In this document: positions 25,401 through 32,434 of the stretch, in pieces
How the letters are laid out: every line of letters begins with the position of its first letter
How positions within the stretch are numbered: the stretch's first letter is position 1
NCBI RefSeq assembly: GCF_001553785.1
Contig: NZ_LOJP01000001.1
Location: 2,415,790 to 2,448,223, forward strand
Origin: Actinoplanes sp. TFC3
Lineage (GTDB): Bacteria; Actinomycetota; Actinomycetes; Mycobacteriales; Micromonosporaceae
Direction of reading: 5' to 3'
Length of the DNA: 32,434 nucleotides
The notes under the pieces: generated by a model
The model's database searches: none
Told to the model about the DNA's origin: nothing
The model's input: the letters and a program-made list of their open reading frames with translations, nothing else
Position numbers and translations under genes: made by a program

Positions 25401-27050
25401 GGGCTGCTGCCCGGCGAACCGGACGAGACGCTGGCGGGCACCCTCGCCCTGATCCAGGCGCTCGGCGACCACGGGGTGGGGGCCCCGCTGTGGTGCCTGG
25501 CATGCGACGACACCCCCGCCGCCGCAGCCGTGCAAGGACTCGGGCGGGTCGCCGCACTGGAGATTCCCGAGCGGTGGGGCGGCGTCCTGCAGATCGCCTC
25601 CGACGCCGGCGCCACCATTGATCTCGCACCGGCGCTGGCCACCGCCCTGAGCGGGCACACCGAGGACCAGATCGCCATCCGGGCCGACGGACTGCACGTC
25701 CGGCGCGTTGTCGCTTTGCCAGCCCGGCCCACCGCCGCGGCACCCCAGTTGCCCGGCACCGTGTTGATCACCGGCGGCACCGGCGGGCTCGGCGCCGAGG
25801 TCGCCGTGGCCCTGGCCGAGGCCGGCGCCGCACACCTCCTGCTGCTCAACCGCTCCGGCCCGGACAGCGCCGCCGCCACCCGGCTGCGCGACCGGTTGAC
25901 CCGGCACGGCACCGGCGTGACGATCCAGGCCTGTGACGTGTCGGACCGCACCGCCCTGGCGGACGTTCTCGCCGCCATCCCGCCGGACCGCCCGCTCAGC
26001 GGCGTCTTCCACATCGCCGGGGTGCTCGACGACGGCGTGCTCGACGCGCTCACCCCGCAACGGCTGGCCACCGTGCTGGCCGCCAAAACCGGTGCGGCCC
26101 GGCACCTGCACGAATTCACCCGCGACCTCGACCTGGACGCGTTCGTGGTGTTCTCCTCGCTGTCCGGGGTGCTGGGCAACGCCGGGCAGGGTAACTACGC
26201 CGCCGCCAACGCCCTGCTGGACGACCTGGCCAGGCGCCGCCATGCCGACGGGCTGAGCGCCACGGCGGTGGCATGGGGGCCGTGGGCGAGCGCGGGCATG
26301 GCCGGGGGCATCGACACCGACCGGCTGCGGGGCAGCGGGTTGACCCCGATGCCACCGGACCGCGCTCTGGGCGCCTTGTGGCAGGCCATGGCCGCCGGTG
26401 AATCTGCGGTGCTGGTCGCCGACGTGAACTGGGACGCCTACGCCACCCGGGTTGCGGCGACCCGGGCGCATCCCGAGCTCGCCGAGCTGACCGGCCTCGC
26501 GGCCGGGCGACCCCCGGAGCGGCCCGACCTGGCTGCTCTGCCGCCCGCGCAGCGCCGCCAACGGCTGTCCGACTTGCTCAACGAGCACCTGGCGCTGGTG
26601 CTCGGGCACGGCGGCGGGTGGCGCCCGGACACCGAGCGGTCGTTCCAGGAACTCGGGTTCGACTCGCTGACCGCTGTGGAACTGCGCAACCGCCTCGACG
26701 CCGCGCTGGGGCTGAGCCTGCCGGCCACGCTGGTGTTCGACTATCCGAACCTGGGCGCGCTGCGGACGTACCTGGAAACGCTTGTGGGCGAGGAGAACGC
26801 CGATCCCGGCAGCGCGCTCGCCCAGATCGACCGGCTCGCCGCGACGCTCGGCGCTGTTCAGCTCGACGATGCGGCGCGTGGCCCGATCGAGGTCAGGCTG
26901 CGGCAGTTGCTGCAGGAATTCAGCGCCGAGCCCGCACGCAGCGGCACCGCGCAGCCGCTGAACGACGCCTCGGTCGACGAGGTGCTCGACTTCATCACCG
27001 GCGAACTCGGCATCTCGCTGCAGGACGGCCACGACCCGCACGGACGGTGA
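22467..27050 (+). CDS. Type I PKS, one module: KS-AT(malonyl)-KR(B1)-ACP
   Basis: 1527 aa. ATG shares its A with the stop of the preceding PKS (TGATG) and has GGGGAG 5 nt upstream. Residues 1-33 are a docking helix. KS is about 35-460 with Cys206 and HGTGT; AT about 555-855 with Ser645 in GHSIGE and HAFH at 742-745, the malonyl-CoA signature. KR is about 1097-1280 with TGGTGGLG, the LDD motif at 1187-1189, Lys1207, Tyr1244, and Leu in place of the A-type Trp, giving B1-type (D-hydroxyl). This is the only B-type KR in the window. ACP is about 1365-1440 with Ser1400 in LGFDSL, followed by a docking region. The module adds an unbranched, hydroxylated two-carbon unit. The AT contains a 5-residue tandem duplication (ADGIA twice). 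It passes its chain to the TE-bearing PKS encoded next. Confidence 0.94.
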   Translation: MAAELSTEERLARHLRAMSAELSAARTREQSRHEPIAIVGVGCRYPGGISSAEQLWELVSDQRDAIAELPVNRGWDLAGRYSADPDTPGHSYATTGGFLADADRFDAEFFDISPREAATLDPQQRLLLEAAWEAVENAGLDPRSLRDAQVGVFAGSNIQDYSQVLAAAPIAAEGYVVTGTTGAMISGRLSYVLGLRGPSETIDTACSSSLVALHRAVQALRDRECVAALAGGATVLTTPRAFSEFSRQRALSPDGRCKAFAATADGFGLGEGAGLLYLERLSDAQRLGHPVLAVIRGSAVNSDGASNGITAPNGPSQERVIRDALTAAGVSAAEIDLVEAHGTGTRLGDPIEARALLAVYGPAHEPTRPLWIGSVKSNLGHSQAAAGVAGVIKAVMALQHRILPPTLHVQELTSEVDWSAGTVLPLTEARAWPVEDRPRRAAVSAFGISGTNAHLILEEAPAPSPVGEIPEPPLVPWLLSARSEQALQDQAARLHAWLTDRPEVSAAAVGCSLAHSRSHFEQRTVVLEPSLEALAAVATGQEHGDVVRPQVASPGRTAILFSGQGSQRPGMGHELHAAYPVFAAAFDAVCDEFDRHLRRPLRDVLDTPEVHTTEFAQPALFAVEVALFALVTSWGVRPDRLLGHSIGELVAAHVAGVLTLSDACRIVAARGRLMQELPAGGAMLAVEASEDEVSADGIAADGIAAVNGPRSVVLSGDEEFIAQQAEQWRAQGRRVKRLEVSHAFHSARMEPMLAAFGAVTASASYAEPRIPIVSDVTGRLATAAELADPAYWVEHVRRAVRFHDGLTTLRADGVTTFLELGPDAALTPLAGADCVAGLRRDRPEPRALLTALATLHCRGVEVDWTAVLPGPAPVLGLPTYAFQRRRFWMDPENPPAQGPADLPRYAVVWRPLPATPAPALTGTWLLAGDDPTGVAAALSGSGAEVLTLPAGAGTDRAGLVKLLGEAALPALSGIVSTLGLLPGEPDETLAGTLALIQALGDHGVGAPLWCLACDDTPAAAAVQGLGRVAALEIPERWGGVLQIASDAGATIDLAPALATALSGHTEDQIAIRADGLHVRRVVALPARPTAAAPQLPGTVLITGGTGGLGAEVAVALAEAGAAHLLLLNRSGPDSAAATRLRDRLTRHGTGVTIQACDVSDRTALADVLAAIPPDRPLSGVFHIAGVLDDGVLDALTPQRLATVLAAKTGAARHLHEFTRDLDLDAFVVFSSLSGVLGNAGQGNYAAANALLDDLARRRHADGLSATAVAWGPWASAGMAGGIDTDRLRGSGLTPMPPDRALGALWQAMAAGESAVLVADVNWDAYATRVAATRAHPELAELTGLAAGRPPERPDLAALPPAQRRQRLSDLLNEHLALVLGHGGGWRPDTERSFQELGFDSLTAVELRNRLDAALGLSLPATLVFDYPNLGALRTYLETLVGEENADPGSALAQIDRLAATLGAVQLDDAARGPIEVRLRQLLQEFSAEPARSGTAQPLNDASVDEVLDFITGELGISLQDGHDPHGR
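24549..24578 (+). repeat. 15-bp in-frame tandem duplication within the AT domain
   Basis: The unit GCGGACGGCATTGCT occurs twice in direct succession (24549-24563 and 24564-24578), followed by a partial third copy of 4 nt. It encodes ADGIA twice, just before the conserved AAVNGP strand of the malonyl AT. The frame is kept. It looks like a recent slippage event in a surface loop. Confidence 0.85.
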
Positions 27051-27071
27051 CCACCACCGCCCCCGATCCGC

Positions 27072-27077
27072 GAAAGG
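27072..27077 (+). promoter_or_regulatory. Ribosome binding site choosing the GTG start of the last PKS
   Basis: GAAAGG lies 8 nt before GTG 27086. Two other in-frame GTG codons precede it: 27077 and 27047, the latter overlapping the upstream stop as GTGA. The 27086 start is preferred for its spacing; a start at 27047 would add 13 residues and would mean coupling by 4-nt overlap. Confidence 0.5.
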
Positions 27078-27085
27078 TGCCACCC

Positions 27086-30000
27086 GTGGCCCCAGAACAG
27101 CAGCAGAGCTCCGGCGAGGACAAGCTGCGGCACTTCGTCAAGCAGCTCACCACCGAGCTGCGGCGCACCAAGCAGCAATTGGCCGCGCAGCAAGCCAGCG
27201 CCCGCGAACCCGTCGCCATCGTGGGGGCGGGCTGCCGGCTGCCGGGCAGCGTCACCACCCGTGACCAGCTGTGGCATCTGGTGGCCGCGGGCACCGACGC
27301 GATCTCGGGCTTCCCGGCCGACCGGGGCTGGGACACCGAGGCGATCTACGACCCCAGCGGCGAGCGGCCCGGCACGACCTACACCCGCGAAGGCGGATTC
27401 CTGTACGGCGCCGCCGATTTCGACGCCGCGTTCTTCCGCATCTCCCCGCGCGAAGCCGTCGGCATCGACCCGCAACAGCGCCTGTTGCTGGAGACGTCGT
27501 GGGAGGCCATCGAGGATGCCGGGATCGACCCGGCCCGGCTCGGCGGCACCCGCACCGGCGTCTACGTCGGCGCGGCCAGCCAGGGCTACGGCTTCGACGT
27601 GGGCACCGGCGGCGTCGGTGTCGAGGGCTACGGCATCAGCGGGGTGTCGACGTCGCTGCTGTCCGGGCGCATCGCCTACACCCTGGGCCTGGAAGGCCCC
27701 GCGCTCACCGTGGACACCGCCTGCTCCTCGTCGCTGGTCGCCCTGCACCTGGCCGTGCAGGCGCTGCGCCGCGGCGAGGTGGACCTGGCGCTGGCCGGTG
27801 GCGCCACGGTGATGGCCACGCCGAGCACGTTCGTCGAGTTCAGCCGGCAGGGCGGGCTGGCCCGCGACGGGCGCTGCCGCTCGTTCTCGGCCGAGGCCGA
27901 CGGCACCGGCTGGTCCGAGGGCGCCGGCATGCTGCTGGTCGAGCGGCTCAGCGACGCCCGCCGGCTCGGCCACGACGTGCTTGCGGTGGTGCGCGGCACG
28001 GCGGTCAACCAGGACGGTGCCTCGAACGGGCTGACCGCTCCCAACGGCTCGGCGCAGCAACGGGTCATCCTCGCCGCGCTGGCCGACGGCGGCATCGCCC
28101 CCGAGGGCGTGGACCTGGTCGAGGCGCACGGCACCGGCACCAAACTGGGCGACCCGATCGAGGCCGAAGCCGTGCTGGCCACCTACGGCCAGGGCCGCGA
28201 CCCGGCGCGCCCGGTGCGGCTGGGCTCGCTGAAGTCCAACATCGGGCACACCCAGTCGGCCGCCGGGGTCGCCGCGATCATCAAGGTGGTCGAGGCGATC
28301 CGGCACGACACCATGCCCCGCACCTTGTACGCCGAGAAGCCCTCACCCGAGGTCAACTGGTCGGCGGGCGCGGTGTCGCTGCTGGACTCGCCGCTGCCCT
28401 GGCCGCGGGGCGAGAACCCGCGCCGGGCCGGGGTTTCCGCGTTCGGCATCGGCGGCACCAACGCCCACATCATCATCGAGGAAGCCAGCGCCGAGCCGGT
28501 CCCGGTTGAGCCGAGCCTGCTGCCGGTGCCGCTGGTGCTGTCGGGTAGAACCGCTGACGCCGCCCGGGCTCAGGCCGCGGCTCTGCGCGCCCGGCTCACC
28601 GCCGCCGGCGACGACCTGGATCTCGCGGCGATCGCCCGGTCGGTGGCCACCACGCGCACCCTGTTCGACCAGCGCATCGCCGTGGTCGCCGGGAACCCCG
28701 AGCAATTGGACACCGCGCTCGCCGCCGCCGAGCCGGTTGCCGCCGGGCGTGGCCGGGTCGGTGTGCTGTTCTCCGGTCAGGGGGCTCAGCGTCCCGGCAT
28801 GGGACGCGAGCTGGCCGCCCGGTTCCCGGTGTTCGAGGCCGCGCTCGACGAGGCGTGCGCGGTCATCGACCCACTGCTGGACCGCCCGCTGCGCGAGGTC
28901 ATGTGGGACGAACCGGCCGAGGTGCTGGCCCGCACCGAGTACGCCCAGCCGGCGCTGTTCGCGTACGAGACCGCGCTCGCCCGCCTCTGGCAGTCCTGGG
29001 GCGTCACGTTCACCGCGGTAGCCGGCCACTCGATCGGTGAACTGGCCGCCGCCGTGGTCGCCGGGGTGCTGGGGCTGCACGACGCCGCGCTGATCGCCGT
29101 CACCCGCGGCCGGCTCATGCAGGCGCTGCCCGAGGGCGGGGCCATGCTCGCCGTCGAGGCCACCGAGGATGAAGCCGCCGTCCTGCTCGAAGGCGAAACA
29201 GAGGCCGCGATCGCCGCCGTCAACGGGCCCCGGGCGGTGGTGGTTTCCGGCGCCGCGAGCGTGGTGCAGCGCATCGAGGAGCACTGGCGTACCCGGGGCC
29301 GGCGGGTGTCGCGGCTGCGGGTCAGCCACGCGTTCCACTCCCCGCTCATGCAGCCCATGCTCGCCGAGTTCCGCACCCACCTGGCCGGGCTGCAGGTGCA
29401 ACCGGGGGCGCTGCCCGTTCACCCGTCCGCCGACACCACGCATCCCTTCGGCACCCCCGATTACTGGGCCGACCACGCCTGCCACGCGGTCCGGTTCACC
29501 GCTGCGCTCGACGCGATGATCGATGCCGACGTGCTTGTCGAGATCGGCCCGGACGCGGTGCTCACCCCGATGGCCGGGCCGGACCGGATCGCGCTGGCCT
29601 CCGCCCGGCGCAACCAGGACGAGGTCGTCACGGTGCTGACCGCGCTGGCCCGCGCGCACGCCTACGGCGTTCCGATCGACTGGACCGCAGTGCTCGGCGA
29701 GGGCCCGGTCGTCCGGCTGCCCACGTACGCCTTCCAGCACACCTCGTACTGGCTGAACGCCCCGGCCCGCCCGGTCGCCGGCCGGCACACGGCCGACGAC
29801 GACGCGTTCTGGACCGCCGTGCACCGCCAGGACACCAGCGAGCTGACCACCGCGTACGGCGCCCCCGCCGACCTGCTGCCCGCCCTGCCCGCCTTCGCCC
29901 AGTGGCACCAGCAGATCCGCGACCGGCAGGCCGCCGACGCCTGGCGGTACCGCATCACCTGGCGCCCGCTGACCCCACCGCCGGGCACCACCCGCGTCCC

Positions 30001-32434
30001 CGGCACCTGGCTGGTCGTCCAGCCCAGCGGCGACACCGGCGCCACGGCTTCGCGGCTGCGCGCGCTCACCCGCATCCTCGCCGACGTGGTCACCGTGCCG
30101 ATCGGCGACGACCGGGCCGCGACCGCCGCCGCCCTGCGCACCGAGGTCGCTGCCGTACCCGTGCTGTCCGGGGTGATCGCCCTGCTCGACCGGCCCGGCG
30201 ACGTCCAGGTTCTGGTCCAGGCGCTGGGCGACACCGGGATCGGTGCCCGGCTGTGGTGCCTGACCACCGGCGCCACCGGCGTGGACCCGGGCGAGGCCCC
30301 CGCCGACCCGCGAGCCGCAGCCGTGTGGGGGCTGGGCCGCGTCGCCGGGCTGGAACACCCCGACCGGTGGGGTGGGCTGATCGACGTACCGGCTTCCCTG
30401 GACGAGCGGACCACCGGCCTGCTCGCCGGTGTGCTGGCCGGCGACGGCCGGGAGGACCAGGTCGCCGTGCGGCCCAGCGGCGTCTGGCTGCGCCGCCTGC
30501 AACCCGCGCCCGCCGTCCGGCCCGACCAGCCCTGGACCCCGCGCGGCACCGTGCTGATCACCGGCGGCACCGGATCGCTGGGCGCGCACGTCGCCCGCCG
30601 GCTCGCCGCGCAGGGCGCCGAATCGATCGTGCTGTTGTCCCGCCGCGGCCCGCAAGCACCCGGAGCCGCCGACCTGGTCAGCGATCTGCGGCACACCGGC
30701 GCCCGGGTGCAGGTCATCGCCGCTGAGGCCGCCGACGCCAAGCAGCTCCGGGCCGTGGCCGACCGCCTGGCCGCCGAGGGTGAGCCGGTACGAGCGGTTT
30801 TCCACACCGCCGGAGTCGGCCAGAACACCCCGATCGACCAGACCAAGCCCGAGGAATTCGACGCCGTGTACACCGGAAAGACCGCCGGTGCTCGCGTGCT
30901 CGACGAGCTGTTCCCCGGCCTCGACCGGTTCGTGCTGTTCTCCTCGATCGCCGGGGTGTGGGGCAGCGGCCGCCAACCCGCGTACGCCGCCGCGAACGCC
31001 TACCTCGACGCGCTCGCCCAGCGCCGGGCCGCCCGGGGTGAGCACGCCGTTGCTGTCGCGTGGGGTGTGTGGGCCGGCTCGGGCATGGTCGACGCCGGTG
31101 GTGAGCGGGAACTGCGGCGCCGCGGGCTCGTACCCATGCCCGCCGACCAGGGCATCCGGCAACTGGAACGGGTGCTCGACGGCGACCGGGGTGCGCTCGT
31201 GGTGGCCGACATCGACTGGCCGGCGTTCCTGGTCGGCTACACCGCGGCCCGGCCCCGCCCGCTGCTGGACGAGCTGCCGCAGGCCGCCACCGCCCAGCCT
31301 GCCACCCCGGCCGTGGCGCAGCCGGCGGCGCGACATGCGGCCGAGCTGACCGGCGCCGAGCGCGACGCCGCGCTGAACGCCCTGGTGCGCCAGACGGTTG
31401 CCGGTGCGCTGGGCCGTACCGACCTGACCGGTGTGCCCGACGACCAGCCGTTCGTGGAACTGGGCCTGGACTCGCTGTCCGCCGTCGAGATCCGCAATCA
31501 GCTGGGCGTGTCCACCGGGCTCGCGCTGCCCGCCATGCTGGTGTTCGACCATCCGAGCGTCGCCGCCGTGTCCACGTTCCTGGCCCAGGCGCTGGATGAC
31601 AGCGGCTTCGCCCGCCACGACGGCGGGCCTGCTACCACCGGCGACGACGCCGAGTCGTTCGCTGCCATCTACCGCACGGTCGCCCTGCGCGGCCGGATGA
31701 CCGAGGTGGAAGCGCTGCTCACCGGGGCGTCCGGGGCCCGCACCCGGTTCACCAGCCCCGGCGAGGCCCGCACCGGCGTGGTCCGCCTGGCCGGCGGCGA
31801 CGACACCCCGGCGGTGATCTGCTTCCCACCGTTCGCGCCCGTCGAGCAGTCGCTGCAGTTCGCCCGGCTGGCCATGTTCTTCCGCGAACACCGCGAGCTG
31901 ACCATGGTGGAGGTGCCCGGCTTCCAGCCCGGCTCGGCGCTGGCCGACTCGCTCGGCACCCTGCTGGAGGTGCTGGCCACGCAGACCGAGACCGCCGCTG
32001 CCGGTAAGCCGTTCGTGCTCATGGGCTACTCGTCCAGCGGCTGGATGGCCCACGCTGTGGCGGAAGTGCTGCAGCAGCGGGGGCTGGTCGCCGACGGCGT
32101 CGTGCTGCTCGACACGTACCTGCCGGACAGCATGTCGCTGCCCCTGCGCCAGGCGATGAACTACGAGGTGAACGAGCGGCGGTCCCGCTTCACCACGATG
32201 AACCTGACCACGCTGACCGCGCTGGGCACGTACCGGGCGATGTTCCGGCCGTGGCAGCCTTCCCCGATCCAAGCGCCCACGTTGTTCGTGGCGCCCGAGG
32301 ACTGCATCGCCGGGGACCCGCAAGTCCCGCCGGTCCCGGGGGAGTGGCGGGCGCAGTGGCCGTTGCCGCACACCCGGGTCAGCGTGCCCGGGGGGCCCCG
32401 CCCCAACGCTGCCCCGCGCCCCCCCCCGGGCGCC
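27086..32434 (+). CDS. Type I PKS, last module with release: KS-AT(malonyl)-KR-ACP-TE (3' end cut)
   Basis: 1783 codons, open to the window end. Docking helix 1-35. KS about 41-465 with Cys213; AT about 558-860 with Ser649 in GHSIGE and HAFH at 748-751 (malonyl). Residues 905-950 ([10 protein letters not shown] through the LLPALPAF segment) form the dimerisation element often found before a KR. KR about 1152-1340 with TGGTGSLG, Lys1265, Tyr1300, no LDD and Trp1292, hence A1-type. ACP about 1425-1500 with Ser1463 in LGLDSL. TE from about 1530: nucleophile Ser1649 in GYSSSG, where the second Gly of GxSxG is Ser, and Asp1676 in LLDTYLP. The catalytic His, expected soon after VSVPG (residues 1765-1769), is not found; the last 45 bases are G/C homopolymer-rich and may be unreliable. 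Being TE-bearing, this subunit ends the assembly line and releases the chain as lactone or acid. Confidence 0.92.
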   Translation, partial: MAPEQQQSSGEDKLRHFVKQLTTELRRTKQQLAAQQASAREPVAIVGAGCRLPGSVTTRDQLWHLVAAGTDAISGFPADRGWDTEAIYDPSGERPGTTYTREGGFLYGAADFDAAFFRISPREAVGIDPQQRLLLETSWEAIEDAGIDPARLGGTRTGVYVGAASQGYGFDVGTGGVGVEGYGISGVSTSLLSGRIAYTLGLEGPALTVDTACSSSLVALHLAVQALRRGEVDLALAGGATVMATPSTFVEFSRQGGLARDGRCRSFSAEADGTGWSEGAGMLLVERLSDARRLGHDVLAVVRGTAVNQDGASNGLTAPNGSAQQRVILAALADGGIAPEGVDLVEAHGTGTKLGDPIEAEAVLATYGQGRDPARPVRLGSLKSNIGHTQSAAGVAAIIKVVEAIRHDTMPRTLYAEKPSPEVNWSAGAVSLLDSPLPWPRGENPRRAGVSAFGIGGTNAHIIIEEASAEPVPVEPSLLPVPLVLSGRTADAARAQAAALRARLTAAGDDLDLAAIARSVATTRTLFDQRIAVVAGNPEQLDTALAAAEPVAAGRGRVGVLFSGQGAQRPGMGRELAARFPVFEAALDEACAVIDPLLDRPLREVMWDEPAEVLARTEYAQPALFAYETALARLWQSWGVTFTAVAGHSIGELAAAVVAGVLGLHDAALIAVTRGRLMQALPEGGAMLAVEATEDEAAVLLEGETEAAIAAVNGPRAVVVSGAASVVQRIEEHWRTRGRRVSRLRVSHAFHSPLMQPMLAEFRTHLAGLQVQPGALPVHPSADTTHPFGTPDYWADHACHAVRFTAALDAMIDADVLVEIGPDAVLTPMAGPDRIALASARRNQDEVVTVLTALARAHAYGVPIDWTAVLGEGPVVRLPTYAFQHTSYWLNAPARPVAGRHTADDDAFWTAVHRQDTSELTTAYGAPADLLPALPAFAQWHQQIRDRQAADAWRYRITWRPLTPPPGTTRVPGTWLVVQPSGDTGATASRLRALTRILADVVTVPIGDDRAATAAALRTEVAAVPVLSGVIALLDRPGDVQVLVQALGDTGIGARLWCLTTGATGVDPGEAPADPRAAAVWGLGRVAGLEHPDRWGGLIDVPASLDERTTGLLAGVLAGDGREDQVAVRPSGVWLRRLQPAPAVRPDQPWTPRGTVLITGGTGSLGAHVARRLAAQGAESIVLLSRRGPQAPGAADLVSDLRHTGARVQVIAAEAADAKQLRAVADRLAAEGEPVRAVFHTAGVGQNTPIDQTKPEEFDAVYTGKTAGARVLDELFPGLDRFVLFSSIAGVWGSGRQPAYAAANAYLDALAQRRAARGEHAVAVAWGVWAGSGMVDAGGERELRRRGLVPMPADQGIRQLERVLDGDRGALVVADIDWPAFLVGYTAARPRPLLDELPQAATAQPATPAVAQPAARHAAELTGAERDAALNALVRQTVAGALGRTDLTGVPDDQPFVELGLDSLSAVEIRNQLGVSTGLALPAMLVFDHPSVAAVSTFLAQALDDSGFARHDGGPATTGDDAESFAAIYRTVALRGRMTEVEALLTGASGARTRFTSPGEARTGVVRLAGGDDTPAVICFPPFAPVEQSLQFARLAMFFREHRELTMVEVPGFQPGSALADSLGTLLEVLATQTETAAAGKPFVLMGYSSSGWMAHAVAEVLQQRGLVADGVVLLDTYLPDSMSLPLRQAMNYEVNERRSRFTTMNLTTLTALGTYRAMFRPWQPSPIQAPTLFVAPEDCIAGDPQVPPVPGEWRAQWPLPHTRVSVPGGPRPNAAPRPPPGA

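Noticed and set aside
27047..27088. GTG at 27047 overlapping the upstream stop (GTGA) as the start of the last PKS
   Set aside because: Possible, but the only good ribosome binding site (GAAAGG) serves GTG 27086; kept as an alternative only.
28343..32371. Very long antisense open frame (over 1300 codons) opposite the last PKS, and similar ones at 13333-15570, 18700-20064 and 24363-27083
   Set aside because: They are shadows of high-GC PKS genes. Their translations are Arg/Gly/His/Gln-rich with no recognisable domain, while the sense strand encodes continuous KS, AT, KR, ACP and TE motifs.
1..32434. CRISPR arrays, tRNA or rRNA genes, insertion sequences, phage or defence genes
   Set aside because: No repeat-spacer pattern, no RNA gene sequence, no transposase or integrase motif, and no defence protein motif were seen; repeats between PKS modules are paralogous domains.

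Overview
The window is a piece of a type I modular polyketide synthase (PKS) gene cluster from a high-GC actinomycete. Codon third positions are almost all G or C. The genes are packed with 1- and 4-base overlaps, GTG/TTG starts occur, and the gene set (modular PKS, P450s, 3Fe-4S ferredoxin, type II thioesterase, TTA-containing genes) is typical of Streptomyces or Micromonosporaceae (Actinoplanes/Micromonospora type). The genus cannot be fixed from the sequence alone.

Layout. (1) 3-899, +: the 3' part of a secreted-type GH18 chitinase, probably outside the cluster and marking its left edge; a hairpin at 913-944 separates it from the next gene. (2) 6350-953, -: a monomodular PKS (KS-AT-KR-ACP, methylmalonyl-type AT) followed after 22 nt by an alpha/beta hydrolase that probably starts at TTG. 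(3) 7326-6471, -: an NAD(P)-binding protein and a 3Fe-4S ferredoxin, both with a -10-like box only 6-7 nt before ATG (possible leaderless mRNAs). (4) 7371-8573, +: P450 no. 1, ending at a 12-bp convergent terminator shared with P450 no. 2. (5) 12700-8617, -: a tightly coupled four-gene operon of phosphotransferase-like kinase, MFS exporter, type II thioesterase and P450 no. 2. (6) 12701-12900: a 200-bp divergent control region with G-rich repeats and a dyad over the ribosome binding site. (7) 12901 to the window end, +: three PKS genes with four modules: KS-AT(mal)-DH-KR-ACP-KS-AT(mmal)-KR-ACP, then KS-AT(mal)-KR-ACP, then KS-AT(mal)-KR-ACP-TE, the last cut by the window end.

How the genes work together. 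Five extension modules are visible. Every PKS protein begins with an N-terminal docking helix, and no loading module is present, so the starter unit must come from a gene outside the window. If the minus-strand PKS feeds the plus-strand line (inference), five extensions are made: two methyl branches, one dehydration and four retained hydroxyls, before release by the terminal TE. KR fingerprints predict mostly A-type (L-hydroxy) reduction with one B-type. The DH-containing module pairs with an A-type KR, a combination known elsewhere to give cis alkenes. The P450s and ferredoxin would oxidise the released product, the type II TE would clear stalled modules, and the MFS protein and kinase are candidates for export and self-protection. 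No pathway regulator, sugar biosynthesis, glycosyltransferase or ferredoxin reductase gene is present.

Nothing in the window points to a defence system, CRISPR, mobile element or RNA gene. The interest lies in the regulatory DNA (shared G-rich repeats, RBS dyad, two TTA codons), a few altered catalytic motifs, and a suspicious final 45 bases.
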